A stretch of 49,920 nt of DNA from Hyphomonas sp. GTDB taxonomy: Bacteria; Pseudomonadota; Alphaproteobacteria; Caulobacterales; Hyphomonadaceae. The position numbers and the translations under genes were made by a program. Positions 1-8,429 of the stretch are shown here, piece by piece (position 1 is the first letter of the stretch; every line of letters begins with the position of its first letter). The notes beneath the pieces were generated by a model. The model saw only the letters and a program-made list of their open reading frames with translations. It was not told the DNA's origin and ran no database searches. Where the stretch lies: positions 1 through 49,920 of the forward strand of contig NZ_PNMA01000030.1 in assembly GCF_013823385.1 (NCBI RefSeq). Reading direction: 5' to 3'.

Positions 1-19
1 AAGGCCTGGCAGCGCCGAA
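1..19. repeat. 19-bp terminal direct repeat, left copy
   Basis: The first 19 bases (AAGGCCTGGCAGCGCCGAA) are identical to the last 19 bases of the window (49902-49920). The match ends abruptly at base 20. It may be a dispersed repeat at which the assembly broke, or an overlap left by the assembler. Nothing in the bases themselves marks a mobile element end. Confidence 0.8.
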
Positions 20-204
20 GTCATCCCGAAAACTGCCCGAAACTCCGGGGGCAGCGCGGCGGGCGAAAGCGCCCACACCGCAAACACAATTTCTTCTTCG
101 GGCGCCGCGGCGCCCGCCGCGCAGGCTCCACCCCGTGAGCCACAAGAACTGCTCCGACCCCGGATGGCTCTGCCAGTCCGGATACAGATGTATGCCCCCT
201 CCCC

Positions 205-372
205 TTCGTCACCCTCGATGGCCGCAGGCCATCTGAGGGCCCATCTCCTGCGCGCGCCTCCCTGCAGGGGCACTGAAGGAGAGAACGCCCCCGATGACAC
301 GGGAAGGCCGGGAACTGTGAGAGGGTGGGAGATGGGCCCTCAGATGCGCTGACGCGCATCGAGGGTGACGAG
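205..372. repeat. REP-like nested inverted repeat (46-bp arms)
   Basis: Two arms of about 46 bases (about 203-248 and 328-372) are inverted copies. CATCTGAGGGCCCATCTCC at 230-248 is perfectly complementary to 328-346, and CGTCACCCTCGATG at 207-220 is perfectly complementary to 357-370. Between these blocks each arm carries its own different small palindrome (218-232 and 344-361). Conserved flanks with a changing but always self-complementary centre is the pattern of extragenic palindromic elements. The overlapping short ORFs here (1-537) have no recognisable product; apart from this repeat and the hairpin at 416-441 I see nothing else in the 537 bases before hpt. Confidence 0.75.
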
Positions 373-415
373 GCCAGAAGCCAGCGCTCAAAGGAAACCT
401 CGCCCCCTCACCCCT

Positions 416-441
416 CCCCTCTCCCGCAAGCGGGAGAGGGG
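416..441. repeat. 12-bp perfect palindromic hairpin
   Basis: CCCCTCTCCCGC (416-427) pairs perfectly with GCGGGAGAGGGG (430-441) across a two-base AA gap. It lies about 100 bases past the hpt stop codon on the hpt transcript side. There is no T-run on the minus strand, so it looks more like an extragenic palindromic unit than a rho-independent terminator. Confidence 0.6.
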
Positions 442-537
442 AAATGGCAAACTGCGCCCTCAAGGCCTGATGCCCCCACGAGCAAGGCGAAGGCGCAGCG
501 GCTCCGCGTCGCAGACGCGGAAATCGCCGCGAGCAAT

Positions 538-1071
538 CTAATCAAGCGCCCCGATATAGGGGAGCCCGCGATAGAGGCCCTTGTCGTCCATGCCATAGCC
601 GACGAGGAAGCGGCCCGGCGCGTCGAAGGCGCAATAGTCCACGCCCATCTCGCCGCGCGGGGCCCAGGGCTTCTGCGTCAGCGCCACGGTGATCACCTCG
701 CGCGCGCCCTTGGCGATCAGATGCTGCTTGGCGAAATCCAGTGTACGGCCGGTATCGAACACGTCGTCGATCAGCAGCACGCCCCGCCCTTCCACATTCC
801 GCGCAATGTCGGCGCGCACCACCACGCGGCCCGAACTCTCCCGCGCGTCGCGGTAGCTCTCCAGCCACATCACATCCAGAACGGGATGGATGTGGCGCCG
901 GGCGAGCGCCTTCATCAGGTCGCTGGTGAACGGCGTCGCCCCGATCAGGATCGACACCGCCGTCCAGTCCGGGGTGGCAAGGCGCGGGGCAAGGCGGGTG
1001 GCGAGCTCTTCAACCCGGGCCATCAGCTCGGCCTCGGGCATCACCACATCAATCTTGGGCAGGTCGGTCAT
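538..1071 (-). CDS. hpt: Hypoxanthine phosphoribosyltransferase
   Basis: A 177-residue type I phosphoribosyltransferase of the usual Hpt length. It makes IMP (and usually GMP) from hypoxanthine or guanine and PRPP in cytosolic purine salvage. The PRPP-binding signature VLLIDDVFDTGRTL is at residues 98-111 with the two acidic residues intact. The C-terminus (residues 154-177, VGYGMDDKGLYRGLPYIGAL) matches the purine-binding tail of HPRT enzymes rather than other PRTases. The start overlaps the stop of the upstream zinc-ribbon gene as ATGA (1068-1071), so the two are probably translationally coupled. Exact base preference (hypoxanthine, guanine or both) cannot be read from sequence. Confidence 0.93.
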   Translation of the reverse strand: MTDLPKIDVVMPEAELMARVEELATRLAPRLATPDWTAVSILIGATPFTSDLMKALARRHIHPVLDVMWLESYRDARESSGRVVVRADIARNVEGRGVLLIDDVFDTGRTLDFAKQHLIAKGAREVITVALTQKPWAPRGEMGVDYCAFDAPGRFLVGYGMDDKGLYRGLPYIGALD

Positions 1072-1814
1072 TGCGGGCCGGGGGCTCCCTCATCCATGAG
1101 TTCATCGGCCGGCGGCAGCGGCGGGGCCGGTTCGATCACCTCCCCGGCAGGGGCTTCCACCGGCGGCTCGGTCGGCACGGCCGAGCGGTCCACGAAGGTC
1201 AGCTCGATCTCATAGCTCTCGATCGGGGTCGGCTCGACCACCACGCCAAACTGTCCGGCCGCGCCCGGCTCCAGCTCCACCGGGGTGACATAGCTGTAGC
1301 GTGTGGCGACGATCTCCCCGGCCTCGTCCTTGAGGTCGACCCGCACGCCGGGGGTCTCGATCACGGTCTTGGCCACATTCACCGCCCGGCCGGTGACGGT
1401 GACGATGGGGATCGTGTCGTTGAAGGTGCGGGTGTGGACGATGCCGTCAAACTCAAGGCCGAAACGGTTCACTTCCAGGCCGAACAGGCGGTAGGCGGCG
1501 GCCGATTGCGGCCAGGCTTTGACCACCTCATTGCGGAAGAAGAAGAAGGCAGCCGTCAGCGCAATGAAGATCAGGCCGATGACCAGCCAGGACATCAGCG
1601 CGGCCCAGCGGCTTCTCTCGCGGCGCGATTCGCGCATCTTCTCGCGGTAAAGCTCATGCGGGGCGGGCGGTGCCGGGCGGTCTTCGGCGAGGTGAGCGGG
1701 CTGCACAAACCAGGAATGACCGCAGCTGGCACACTTAACAGTGCGCCCACTTTCACCGATTGTTGAGTCATCGGCGAAATAATGGGTTCCGCAGGAAGGA
1801 CAGGTAAGGATCAT
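1068..1814 (-). CDS. MJ0042-type zinc-ribbon membrane protein (DUF3426-like)
   Basis: 248 residues. The N-terminal zinc ribbon has Cys5, Cys8, Cys28 and Cys31 (CPSC and CASC), the pattern of the MJ0042 family. A Pro/Arg-rich linker leads to one transmembrane helix at about 71-93, followed by a beta-rich region (about 115-210) resembling DUF3426, which should lie in the periplasm, and a Pro/Glu-rich tail. Molecular function is unknown; a cytosolic metal-binding head on a periplasmic domain suggests an envelope sensor or scaffold. The gene is divergent from ftsE (starts 67 bases apart) and overlaps hpt by four bases. Placement beside ftsEX is common in alphaproteobacteria, which supports an envelope or division link by context only. 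Confidence 0.82.
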   Translation of the reverse strand: MILTCPSCGTHYFADDSTIGESGRTVKCASCGHSWFVQPAHLAEDRPAPPAPHELYREKMRESRRERSRWAALMSWLVIGLIFIALTAAFFFFRNEVVKAWPQSAAAYRLFGLEVNRFGLEFDGIVHTRTFNDTIPIVTVTGRAVNVAKTVIETPGVRVDLKDEAGEIVATRYSYVTPVELEPGAAGQFGVVVEPTPIESYEIELTFVDRSAVPTEPPVEAPAGEVIEPAPPLPPADELMDEGAPGPQ

Positions 1815-1880
1815 GGCCCGAAGTCTTCCCCGCTACTCGCCCCGTTCGTTGAACCCGCAAACACCGGACGCGCCACAGAT

Positions 1881-2642
1881 ATGACCCAGCTACGCCCGGA
1901 CATTTTCGACGAAGCGGCTGTCCGCCTCGACGCGGTGACGCTTCGCTATGATGCGTCAGGTGAAATCCTTAGCGGGATTGATCTCGCACTGAAACCCGGC
2001 TCGTTCAGCTTCCTCACAGGTGCTTCAGGGGCGGGCAAGTCCAGCCTGCTGAAGCTGCTCTATCTGGCCCGCGCCCCCAGCACCGGCGAAGTCTCGCTGT
2101 TCGGGCGCCCGACCAGCCGGCTGACCCGCGATCAGCTCTCGGCCATGCGCCGCCGGATCGGGGTCGTGTTCCAGGAATTCCGCCTGCTGGCACACCTCAC
2201 CGCCTATGAAAACGCGGCCCTGCCCCTGCGCGTCATGGGCCGGAAAGAGGCGCAATACCGCACCGATGTGGAAGAATTGCTGGCCTGGGTGGGCCTGGGC
2301 GAGCGGATGCACAAGCGCCCGGAAACCCTCTCGGGCGGGGAGCAGCAGCGCGTCGCCATCGCCCGCGCCGTCGTCACCCAGCCCGACCTGCTGATTGCCG
2401 ACGAGCCGACCGGCAACGTTGACCCTGAAATGGGCGCGCGGCTGATGCGCCTGTTCATCGAGCTCAACAAGCGCCTTGGCACCACGGTGATCATCGCCAG
2501 CCATGATCTGGGGCTGATCCGCCAGGTGGACGCGCCGGTCTACCATCTGGCCAATGGCCTCCTGGCCCGAACCTCGCCGGAGCCCGGCAAGACCGCCCGG
2601 CGCCGGGGCGATGGCATTGAAATCAAGGCGGAAGAAGAATGA
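1881..2642 (+). CDS. ftsE: Cell division ATP-binding protein FtsE
   Basis: 253-residue ABC ATPase. Walker A GASGAGKSS is at 47-55, the signature LSGGEQQR at 150-157, Walker B LLIADEP at 170-176, and the switch histidine at His208. FtsE powers conformational change of FtsX to activate septal peptidoglycan hydrolases through periplasmic partners. I chose the ATG at 1881 because family homology begins there; an in-frame extension to 1782 would run into the divergent gene. It overlaps ftsX by four bases (ATGA), the standard ftsEX operon. The tail after about residue 230 is longer and more charged than in enterobacterial FtsE. Confidence 0.95.
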   Translation: MTQLRPDIFDEAAVRLDAVTLRYDASGEILSGIDLALKPGSFSFLTGASGAGKSSLLKLLYLARAPSTGEVSLFGRPTSRLTRDQLSAMRRRIGVVFQEFRLLAHLTAYENAALPLRVMGRKEAQYRTDVEELLAWVGLGERMHKRPETLSGGEQQRVAIARAVVTQPDLLIADEPTGNVDPEMGARLMRLFIELNKRLGTTVIIASHDLGLIRQVDAPVYHLANGLLARTSPEPGKTARRRGDGIEIKAEEE

Positions 2643-3511
2643 AGCGCGGCGAAACCTCTCTCCTGCCGCTGGAAGACGCCCGCGAGGCGGCCCTGTTCTT
2701 CGTGGTCGGCGCGCTGTGCTTCCTCGCCGCCCTGGCCGCCCTGACGGCAAAGTCCACCTATGGCGCGGCCCGCGCCTGGACCGCCGAGGTGGAGGGCGAA
2801 TACACGATCTCCCTGTCGGATGCCGCCCCGCAGGACGCGCAGGCTGCCACCCTGCTGGTGCAGTCGATTGAGGGCGTCGAAGGCGCACGCCTCCTCTCGG
2901 AAGCAGAAATCTCCGCGCTGCTGGAGCCGACCTTCGGCAGCCGGGGCCTGCCGGCAGACCTGCCGGTGCCGCGCCTCATCGCCGTCACCGCTGCGCCGGA
3001 GGCAGGCGACATCGGCCGCGCCCTGACCGCCACGCTGGAGACGGCCGGCTACACGGCCGCCGTCGATTCCCATTCGGCCTGGGCCGGCGATGTGCGGCGG
3101 ATGCTGGGCACGGCCCGGATGGTGGCCTTCGGCATCGTGGCCCTGCTGGCCTCCACCGCGATTGCCGTCATCGCGTTTGCCACCCACGCCGCCCTGCTCG
3201 CCCGGCGCGATATTGTCGATGTACTGCACATTGCCGGCGCGCGGGACCGGTTCATTGCCCGCCTGTTCGAGCGGCGCTTCTGGCTGCTGGGCCTGCGGGC
3301 AGGCACGGTCGGCGCGCTGGTGGCGCTGGCCTCTGTCGCCCTGCTGATCGCGATTGCCCGGTCGAGCGGAAACCGGTCCGGCCTGTTGCCGGAACTGACG
3401 CTGGACTTTCCCGATCTCGCCATTCTGGTGATCACGCCGATCATTGCGGGGCTCGCCTCCCGCATCGCGGCCGGGGTAACGGTGATGCGGGCGCTGAAAT
3501 CGGTGATGTAG
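2639..3511 (+). CDS. ftsX: Cell division permease-like protein FtsX
   Basis: 290 residues with the FtsX layout: a cytosolic N-terminus, a first membrane helix at about 18-37, a periplasmic loop (about 38-158) that would contact hydrolase activators, then three helices at about 160-182, 215-239 and 257-276. It is the membrane partner of FtsE. The start is fixed by the ATGA overlap with ftsE. Sequence identity to model FtsX proteins is low, as is normal for this family; the assignment rests on topology and the adjacent ftsE. The M23 (LytM) protein at 17905-19038 is a conceivable hydrolase client class but is 14 kb away. Confidence 0.9.
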   Translation: MKRGETSLLPLEDAREAALFFVVGALCFLAALAALTAKSTYGAARAWTAEVEGEYTISLSDAAPQDAQAATLLVQSIEGVEGARLLSEAEISALLEPTFGSRGLPADLPVPRLIAVTAAPEAGDIGRALTATLETAGYTAAVDSHSAWAGDVRRMLGTARMVAFGIVALLASTAIAVIAFATHAALLARRDIVDVLHIAGARDRFIARLFERRFWLLGLRAGTVGALVALASVALLIAIARSSGNRSGLLPELTLDFPDLAILVITPIIAGLASRIAAGVTVMRALKSVM

Positions 3512-3556
3512 CGCCTGGCTAGTGACGGACAGGCGGAACGCCGCTACAGCGCGGAT

Positions 3557-4297
3557 ATGATGGCACTTCGATCCTACCTGTTCGTGGCCTGGCTCTATGG
3601 CTGGATGGCCATCTGCGGCATCCTCTACCTGCCGGCTATCCTGCTGCCGCGGATCGTGGCGCAGCGCGCCATCCGGCTCTACGCCCAGATCATCCGGGTG
3701 GGCCTGAAGCTGATCTGCAATATCGACACCGAGATCCGGGGCCGGGAGCATATCCCGCAAGGCCCGTTCATCTATGCCGGCAAGCATCACTGCATGCTCG
3801 ACATCTTCATCCCCTTCATCGTCACCTCTGACCCGGCCATCGTCCTGAAGCGGGAGCTGCTGTTCTACCCCTTCCTCGGCTGGTACGCCCTGAAAACAAA
3901 GATGATCCCCATCGACCGGGCGGGCACCTCCAAGACCCTGAAGGCAATCGTGGCATCCGCCAGACAGCGCGTCGAAAACGGGCGCGCCATCGTCATCTTC
4001 CCGGAGGGCACCCGCACAGCGCCCTATTCGGAGCCTGCCTATCAGGCTGCGGGCATCTCTGCCCTCAACAAGGCGCTGGACCTGCCCATCGTGCCGGTGG
4101 CGACCAATGCCGGGCTCTGCTGGCCGGCGCGGGGCACACGGCGCAAGCCCGGCAAGATCATCTATGAAATTCTGCCCCCCATCGCTGCGGGGCTTGACCG
4201 CAAGGCGCTGATGCCGCGTCTTGAGAGCGATCTGGAGACAGCCTCCAATCGTCTGCTTGAGGAAGGCGCCGCCGTGCAGAAGGAAAAGCTGGGATGA
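3557..4297 (+). CDS. plsC: 1-acyl-sn-glycerol-3-phosphate acyltransferase (PlsC family)
   Basis: 246 residues. A hydrophobic N-terminal segment (about 7-32) anchors the protein. The catalytic HX4D motif is KHHCMLD with His77 and Asp82, and the glycerophosphate-binding FPEGTR motif is at 148-153. The family acylates lysophosphatidic acid to phosphatidic acid in the inner membrane. The HX4D surroundings (HHCMLD rather than the commoner NHxSxxD) are slightly unusual but keep both catalytic residues. It begins 45 bases after ftsX and overlaps the glycosylase by four bases. Two adjacent Met codons make the start ambiguous by one residue. Acyl acceptor specificity is not proven; lysophospholipid or lyso-ornithine-lipid acyltransferases look similar. 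Confidence 0.87.
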   Translation: MMALRSYLFVAWLYGWMAICGILYLPAILLPRIVAQRAIRLYAQIIRVGLKLICNIDTEIRGREHIPQGPFIYAGKHHCMLDIFIPFIVTSDPAIVLKRELLFYPFLGWYALKTKMIPIDRAGTSKTLKAIVASARQRVENGRAIVIFPEGTRTAPYSEPAYQAAGISALNKALDLPIVPVATNAGLCWPARGTRRKPGKIIYEILPPIAAGLDRKALMPRLESDLETASNRLLEEGAAVQKEKLG

Positions 4298-4935
4298 CCG
4301 CGCCGGGCCGCCGCCGGCTGAAAACAGCCTGCGAGCGCCTTGCCGGGGCAGACCCCGCCCTTGCCCGCGCCTATGAGAGTATCGGTGTGCCCGCCTGGCG
4401 CACCAGCGAGCCGGGATACGGCATGCTCGGCCGGATGATCGCCCACCAGCAACTCTCCACCAAGGCCGCCGCCACGATCTGGAGCCGGGTCGAGGCCTTC
4501 CTCGGCGAGGTGACGCCCGAGGCGATGCTGGCCGCTTCGGAGGAAGACCTGCGCGCCTGCGGCCTCTCCCGCCCGAAGGTGGCGCATCTCAATTCGATCG
4601 CGCAGGCGATGGTTACCGGAGAGCTGAACCTCGCCCGCGTCTGCGCCGCAGACCTTGATTCGGCCCGCGCGGAGCTGGTTTCGGTGCGCGGGATCGGCCC
4701 CTGGACGGCAGAATTGTTCCTGCTCTACGCCGTCGGCGCGATGGACGCCTTCCCGATTGCCGATGTCGGCCTGATGGAGGCCCACAAACAGCTCGGCGGA
4801 TATGAAATCCGCATGGAATCAAAGATTTTCACCCAGCATGCCGAAATCTGGCGGCCCCACCGGGGCGTGGCGGCCCACCTGCTCTGGGGGTGGCTGAATG
4901 CCGAGCGGGCCCGGGACGCGGCCCCTTCCGCCTGA
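4294..4935 (+). CDS. DNA-3-methyladenine glycosylase II (HhH-GPD, AlkA type)
   Basis: 213 residues of HhH-GPD base-excision glycosylase. The helix-hairpin-helix is LVSVRGIGPWTAELFLLYA (129-147) and the catalytic aspartate is Asp157 in FPIADVGL. It removes alkylated purines such as 3-methyladenine from DNA. It lacks the four-cysteine iron-sulfur loop of Nth/MutY and the extra N-terminal domain of E. coli AlkA, so it is the short bacterial AlkA-like form. The ATGA overlap with plsC suggests co-transcription without an obvious functional link. The 155 bases after it hold no further gene. Confidence 0.88.
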   Translation: MTAPGRRRLKTACERLAGADPALARAYESIGVPAWRTSEPGYGMLGRMIAHQQLSTKAAATIWSRVEAFLGEVTPEAMLAASEEDLRACGLSRPKVAHLNSIAQAMVTGELNLARVCAADLDSARAELVSVRGIGPWTAELFLLYAVGAMDAFPIADVGLMEAHKQLGGYEIRMESKIFTQHAEIWRPHRGVAAHLLWGWLNAERARDAAPSA

Positions 4936-5090
4936 ACCGTCGCCGTTCACGGGGCCTTGCGTTCAGCCTGCGCTGTCATAATCTTATTATGGGAATCGCC
5001 TAAACGGACGGCGAACACGACCGCAAGGAGCACGCGTCTTCAGCAGGATCAGACAGGATCATGCCCATCAGGGCCACATCGGAGGGACCC

Positions 5091-5654
5091 ATGGCTGAAA
5101 TCATCACCACCCCGCCGACTGGCCGTCCCGCTCTCGTCCTGAATGCTGACTTCAGGCCGCTGTCCTATTATCCGCTGTCCCTCTGGCCTTGGCAGGAGGT
5201 GATCAAGGCGGTGTTCCTCGACCGCGTCGATATCGTTGCCGAATATGACTATGTGGTGCGCAGCCCCAGCCGGGAAATGCGCCTGCCTTCGGTCATCGCC
5301 CTGCGCGATTTCGTGCGGCAGGACCGGGCGCCGGCCTTCACGCGCTTCAACGTGTTCCTGCGCGACGGCTTCAAATGTGCCTATTGCGGCGCGCATGACA
5401 ATCTGACCTTCGATCACGTCATCCCCCGCTCACGTGGCGGGCGCACGACCTGGGACAACATCGTTACGGCCTGCAGCCCCTGCAATCTCGCCAAGGGCGG
5501 CAAGCTGCTGCGCGACAGCGGGCTGGACCTCCAGCACCGGCCCTTCCGGCCGAACAATTTCCAGCTTCAGGACATCGGCCGGAAATTCCCGCCGAACTAT
5601 CTGCACGAAACCTGGATGGACTATCTCTACTGGGACGTCGAACTGGAAGGCTGA
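5091..5654 (+). CDS. HNH endonuclease family protein
   Basis: 187 residues. The HNH/zinc core runs from Cys96-x2-Cys99 through the Asp-His pair (108-109, FDHVIPRSRGG) to Asn123 and Cys128-x2-Cys131. The start at 5091 is chosen because GGAGGG at 5081-5086 is a good ribosome binding site; an upstream in-frame ATG at 5061 has none. This stand-alone HNH protein type is widespread in alphaproteobacterial chromosomes and is not tied to a restriction methylase here. Its cellular role is not established. The 3' end overlaps the convergent GT39 gene by 28 bases. Confidence 0.88.
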   Translation: MAEIITTPPTGRPALVLNADFRPLSYYPLSLWPWQEVIKAVFLDRVDIVAEYDYVVRSPSREMRLPSVIALRDFVRQDRAPAFTRFNVFLRDGFKCAYCGAHDNLTFDHVIPRSRGGRTTWDNIVTACSPCNLAKGGKLLRDSGLDLQHRPFRPNNFQLQDIGRKFPPNYLHETWMDYLYWDVELEG

Positions 5655-7477
5655 TCGGCCCCCGGACAGCCGCCCCAGTCAAACCGCCAGGCGCGGAAAT
5701 GCACCGGGTCGCCATTTGAATAGTTGAGGGCGTAGCGGGGCGCCCCTTCCGTCAGGCAGAGGCCCAGCGATTCGGCCTGCGCGCGCAGATGGGCGGCTTC
5801 CTCCAGGATCGGCGGCTCGGCCTTCCGGTCCTCGAAATTCAGGAGGTAGACCACCGGATAAGCCGCCTCATCCATTGGCAGATCCAGCGGTGTCTGCGGC
5901 GGATGGAGGTTCTGCGTGCCCAGCGACAGCACATAGGAGGGCTCGGCATAGCCCAGCGCCAGGATGCGCGCCGGCGTCTTCACATTGCAGTCGGCGTCCT
6001 CGCCCGGAACGCCGCACACATCCTCCAGCGCCAGACGCGCCGTCTCCGTCGGCTGCACCCAGACCTGGCTCGGCAGCATGAAGATGCGCACATGCCAGCC
6101 GATGGCGACGCTGGAAAGCACGGCCATGGTGATGGCTGCGCCCATGCGCAGGCGCGCCGATTCCACCAGCGCCAGCCCCGCCAGCGCAAAGCCCGCCGCC
6201 CAGAGCCAGAGCGGGAAGTCGCGGTATCCCGTCCAGGAGGCGAGCACCTCCTCCTTCGAGACGGTGGTGAAATCCCCTGCGGTCTCGGCCATGAAATAGC
6301 TGGTCACGCCCGGATAGGAGACGGCCAGCAACAGGATCGCCCCCAGCGCAAAGGTGACCATGCCGAGCCCGCGCGCCAGCGGCATCTTCATCCCGTCCAT
6401 CATCTGCACGGCGGCGTAGCCGCAGAGGAGGCCAAAGGCGGGATAGGCGGGCAGGATGTAATGGCTGAGCTTGGTAGGCAGGAGTTCAAAGAAAATCCAG
6501 GTCGGCACGCCCCAGGCGAGCAGGAATTTCAGCCCCGCCGTGCCGTGGCCCAGCGCCGTCAGCGTTTCGCCCCGCAGGGCGCGCCGGGTGGCGACAATCG
6601 CCGGGATCAGCAACAGGCTCGCCGGATAGAACCAGGCCGGAATGTGGGCAAGGTGATAGCCCGGCCAGCCGCCATGGCCTTCCGAAGCGCCGACAAACTT
6701 GTCTTTGAGATCCTTGCCGACCGCGCCCTGCACATACAGCCCATCGGTGGCCATCTGTATCCAGATCAGCCAGGGCAGAACCAGCGCGACAAAGATCAGC
6801 GGGCCCGGCCACCATAGCAGCACGCGCCACCAGTCCCCGCCCCGCCCGGTCCTCAGCCGGTCCCAAAGCCAGACGCCAACCCCGGCATAGGCCGCCACCA
6901 TCGGCGTCACCGGCCCCTTGATGAGGAAGCCTGCGCCCATCGTGACCCAGAAGAGCAGCGCCATGGCCTTCGATTGGGACTTCTCGACATAGAGCCGCAC
7001 CAGCGCGCCAATACCCAGCGTGGTAAGGAAGACGAGCATACCGTCCGTCTTCGAAATATGCGCTTCAGACGTCAGCAGCAGGGTGGCGCCGAAAAGGGCT
7101 GAACCGAGGAAGCTCGCCCGCCGCCCGATGAGGGGGATACCCGCCCAGAAACAGGCGAGCGTGCCGAAGGCCGCGCCGAGCCAGCTTGGCACCCGGTAGG
7201 TCCAGATCTCGTTGGCTTCCGGCCCGGTGAAGATCGCGGTGGAGGCCGCCTGCAGCCAGTGGATGCCGGCGGGCTTCTTGTTGCGCAGCTCGTCCTGGTA
7301 CTGGATGAGGATGTAGTTGTCCTCCTCCAGCATCTCCTTGGAGGCCTGCGCAAAGCGGCTCTCGTCGCGGTCCAGCGCGGGCAGCAGGAAAACGCCCGGC
7401 GCAGCGGCGCCAAAGGTGATCACGAAGAGAAGAACCCAGGCTTTCCAGCCTGTCGAGAGACGGTCAAGCAGTGTCAT
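5627..7477 (-). CDS. GT39-family glycosyltransferase (ArnT/PMT-like)
   Basis: 616 residues of multi-spanning membrane protein. The first periplasmic loop carries Asp36-Arg-Asp38-Glu39, the catalytic acidic motif of GT-C fold lipid-linked glycosyltransferases (ArnT, protein mannosyltransferases). About a dozen hydrophobic helices follow to roughly residue 470, then a soluble C-terminal domain. Enzymes of this fold transfer a sugar from undecaprenyl or dolichyl phosphate to an acceptor on the periplasmic side. The divergently transcribed GT2 gene at 7639 is of the kind that makes the polyprenyl-phosphate sugar donor, so the two probably form a donor-maker/transferase pair. Sugar and acceptor (lipid A, protein or glycan) cannot be told. 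Confidence 0.87.
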   Translation of the reverse strand: MTLLDRLSTGWKAWVLLFVITFGAAAPGVFLLPALDRDESRFAQASKEMLEEDNYILIQYQDELRNKKPAGIHWLQAASTAIFTGPEANEIWTYRVPSWLGAAFGTLACFWAGIPLIGRRASFLGSALFGATLLLTSEAHISKTDGMLVFLTTLGIGALVRLYVEKSQSKAMALLFWVTMGAGFLIKGPVTPMVAAYAGVGVWLWDRLRTGRGGDWWRVLLWWPGPLIFVALVLPWLIWIQMATDGLYVQGAVGKDLKDKFVGASEGHGGWPGYHLAHIPAWFYPASLLLIPAIVATRRALRGETLTALGHGTAGLKFLLAWGVPTWIFFELLPTKLSHYILPAYPAFGLLCGYAAVQMMDGMKMPLARGLGMVTFALGAILLLAVSYPGVTSYFMAETAGDFTTVSKEEVLASWTGYRDFPLWLWAAGFALAGLALVESARLRMGAAITMAVLSSVAIGWHVRIFMLPSQVWVQPTETARLALEDVCGVPGEDADCNVKTPARILALGYAEPSYVLSLGTQNLHPPQTPLDLPMDEAAYPVVYLLNFEDRKAEPPILEEAAHLRAQAESLGLCLTEGAPRYALNYSNGDPVHFRAWRFDWGGCPGADQPSSSTSQ

Positions 7478-7638
7478 GGGCAGGGTAATAGCGCTGGATT
7501 TGCGGTTCGTCTTGCAGAATTGGCGGCAGGCATTTTGGACACACCCGCCCGGAAATGCAGGCCAGCGGCGCCCCCCATGCCATCCAGGTCTCGATTTTGG
7601 CCCCTGCCGGGGTTATGTGCGCAAATTAGCTGAATTGA

Positions 7639-8385
7639 ATGAATGGACTGACCGTGGCCGACTCGCTTGAATTTTCCGTTGTCGTGCCCGTTCACAATGA
7701 AGCCGGCAATGTCGAGCAGCTTGCCACCGAAATCGCCCGGGCGCTGGATGGCCGCGCCTTCGAGATGATTTTCGTGGACGACGCTTCCACAGACGAAACC
7801 CGCGCGGAGCTGGCGGCGCTCAAGAGCCGTTTCCCGATGCTGCGGGTGCTGGGCCACCGGAAGAACGCCGGGCAGAGCCGCGCCATCCGCTCCGGCATTC
7901 TCGCTGCGCGCGGGCCGGTTGTCGGCACGCTGGATGGGGACGGCCAGAACGACCCTGCCGACCTGCCTGACCTCTACCGCCAGCTGACCCGCGCCGACGC
8001 CCCGCATGGCCTGAAAATGGTGATGGGCCGCCGCGGCAGCCGCAAGGACACCGCCTGGAAACGCTTCGGCAGCCGCTTTGCCAACAATATCCGCAAACGG
8101 ATGCTGAAGGATGACTGCGACGACAGTGGCTGCGGCATCAAGGTGATGGAGCGGGCGACCTTCCTGCAGCTCCCCTATTTCGATCACATGCACCGCTACA
8201 TGCCCGCGCTGATGCGTTCGGATGGCCATCTGGTGGAATTCCGGGAAGTTAACCACCGCCCGCGCGGCACCGGCCGGTCGAACTACACCAATTTCGGCCG
8301 CCTCAAGGATGCCCTCTCAGACCTGCGCGGCGTGATGTGGCTGATCCGCCGCCGCCGTAATCCGGGCGGCGCGGACGAGATTTAG
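7639..8385 (+). CDS. GT2 polyprenyl-phosphate glycosyltransferase (DPM1/ArnC-like)
   Basis: 248 residues, GT-A fold. The nucleotide-sugar segment FVDDAST is at 45-51 and the metal-binding DGDGQNDP at 99-106, as in dolichyl-phosphate mannosyltransferase, ArnC and GtrB. Unlike ArnC or GtrB it has no C-terminal membrane helices, so it is the single-domain DPM1-like form. It should move a sugar from a nucleotide donor onto undecaprenyl phosphate at the inner face of the membrane, supplying the divergent GT39 gene. The 161 bases between the two starts contain no other ORF. No strong ribosome binding site precedes the ATG. Confidence 0.88.
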   Translation: MNGLTVADSLEFSVVVPVHNEAGNVEQLATEIARALDGRAFEMIFVDDASTDETRAELAALKSRFPMLRVLGHRKNAGQSRAIRSGILAARGPVVGTLDGDGQNDPADLPDLYRQLTRADAPHGLKMVMGRRGSRKDTAWKRFGSRFANNIRKRMLKDDCDDSGCGIKVMERATFLQLPYFDHMHRYMPALMRSDGHLVEFREVNHRPRGTGRSNYTNFGRLKDALSDLRGVMWLIRRRRNPGGADEI

Positions 8386-8429
8386 GGGCGGCCGCGCGGC
8401 AGGAGCCGGCAGACTGCGGACGAACGAAA

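Noticed and set aside
2540..3790. 416-codon open frame on the minus strand
   Set aside because: Antisense across ftsX and plsC, spanning two clear genes, with shadow-like composition.
5061..5090. Upstream ATG for the HNH gene
   Set aside because: No ribosome binding site before it, whereas GGAGGG precedes the ATG at 5091 where homology begins.
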